Of a DNA stretch of 64,000 nucleotides, positions 63,798-64,000 are shown in pieces. Every line of letters begins with the position of its first letter. Within the stretch, counting starts at the first letter, position 1. The notes beneath the pieces are model-generated. The model saw only the letters and a program-made list of their open reading frames with translations. It was not told the DNA's origin and searched no databases. The translations under genes were made by a program, and so were the position numbers. This DNA comes from Bacillaceae bacterium (GTDB lineage Bacteria > Bacillota > Bacilli > JACDOE01): assembly GCA_017656255.1 (NCBI GenBank), contig JACDOE010000006.1, forward strand, positions 96,546-160,545. Direction: 5' to 3'.

Positions 63798-63865
63798 ATT
63801 AAACGTCGCTGTTCGAAAGCCGCTTTACTAAAGGCTTTACGAGCGATTTTGGAAAAAATAACTTG

Positions 63866-63895
63866 TTGACTGAAGCAATCCGGATATGATATATT
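63866..63895 (+). promoter_or_regulatory. Probable rRNA operon promoter P2
   Basis: TTGACT (63866-63871), an 18-base spacer and TATATT (63890-63895). Confidence 0.7.
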
Positions 63896-64000
63896 GATAA
63901 ATGTCGCTGAAAACGATGCGACGCTGAATTTCCGGTTTGAGAAGTACCTTGAAAACTGAACAGAAGAACGCCTGAAAGATCCTCGTTCAATGAATTTGAG
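63896..64000 (+). other. Leader of an rRNA operon running off the window
   Basis: After P2 the sequence contains TACCTTGAAAACTGAACAG (63946-63964), the conserved leader/boxA-like string found upstream of 16S rRNA genes in Bacillales. Its position after two tandem strong promoters suggests that 16S rRNA starts just beyond the right edge. Confidence 0.7.

Overview
The window comes from a spore-forming member of the Bacillales (low-GC Firmicutes). The evidence is a gerM germination gene, a bacillithiol-linked YtxJ/BrxC protein, a HelD of the Bacillus length (774 aa), strong AGGAGG-type ribosome binding sites with many TTG/GTG starts, and the murI-gerM-rph-rdgB-phosphodiesterase order known from Bacillus subtilis. 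The species cannot be named from the sequence alone.

Region 1 (1-16.5 kb) is one co-directional secretion or pilus cluster. It holds a TadA/CpaF-type ATPase, TadB- and TadC-like membrane proteins, three short proteins with prepilin-like N-termini, an A24 prepilin peptidase, an AT-rich block of large secreted proteins, a bitopic protein with a duplicated NTF2-like domain, a VirB4-like ATPase, a LytM/M23 peptidase, an EAL protein and an FtsK/SpoIIIE-like translocase. Mixing Tad-pilus parts with parts typical of Gram-positive conjugation machines is the most unusual thing in the window. No relaxase or VirB6-like channel protein is visible, so its job (pilus, secretion or DNA transfer) is open.

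Region 2 (16.5-25 kb) is accessory DNA. It has an intact IS256-family element with an 8-bp target duplication, a large serine recombinase followed by a DUF3883 (NO VEIN-type) protein with a zinc ribbon, an OLD-family ATPase/TOPRIM nuclease broken by one in-frame stop, a 3' fossil of a LuxR-type regulator, and a methyltransferase. A terminator-linked repeat occurs three times here and just downstream (about 23.8, 25.0 and 30.8 kb).

Region 3 (25-35 kb) is a Fur-controlled siderophore uptake operon (binding lipoprotein, ATPase, nitroreductase-like protein, two permeases), an orphan secreted protein, helD and prfC. Region 4 (35-44 kb) holds a Crp/Fnr-type regulator, the hybrid cluster protein hcp behind a palindromic Crp/Fnr-type site, an ArsR-rhodanese fusion, an MFS transporter, a double-rhodanese protein, a frameshifted small potassium channel, arylamine N-acetyltransferase, DUF2512 and DUF3231 proteins and BrxC.

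Region 5 (44-51 kb) is the conserved murI-gerM-rph-rdgB-phosphodiesterase block, then tRNA-Gly(UCC) and tRNA-Arg(UCU). A 207-bp unit is repeated three times directly at the tRNA-Arg 3' end, and each unit carries the tRNA tail, a terminator hairpin and an inverted copy of the tRNA T-arm. A DUF4062 gene, a possible defence gene, lies just beyond. Region 6 (51-64 kb) has an ECF sigma/anti-sigma operon with two membrane proteins (one with a frameshift in a run of seven G), a DMT permease, ilvD, a short-chain dehydrogenase, a ferric-reductase-like membrane protein, a UppP paralogue lacking the usual histidine, an MtnE-like aminotransferase, a beta-helix protein, an AEC-family permease and a small conserved protein. 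The window ends in what looks like the tandem-promoter leader of an rRNA operon.
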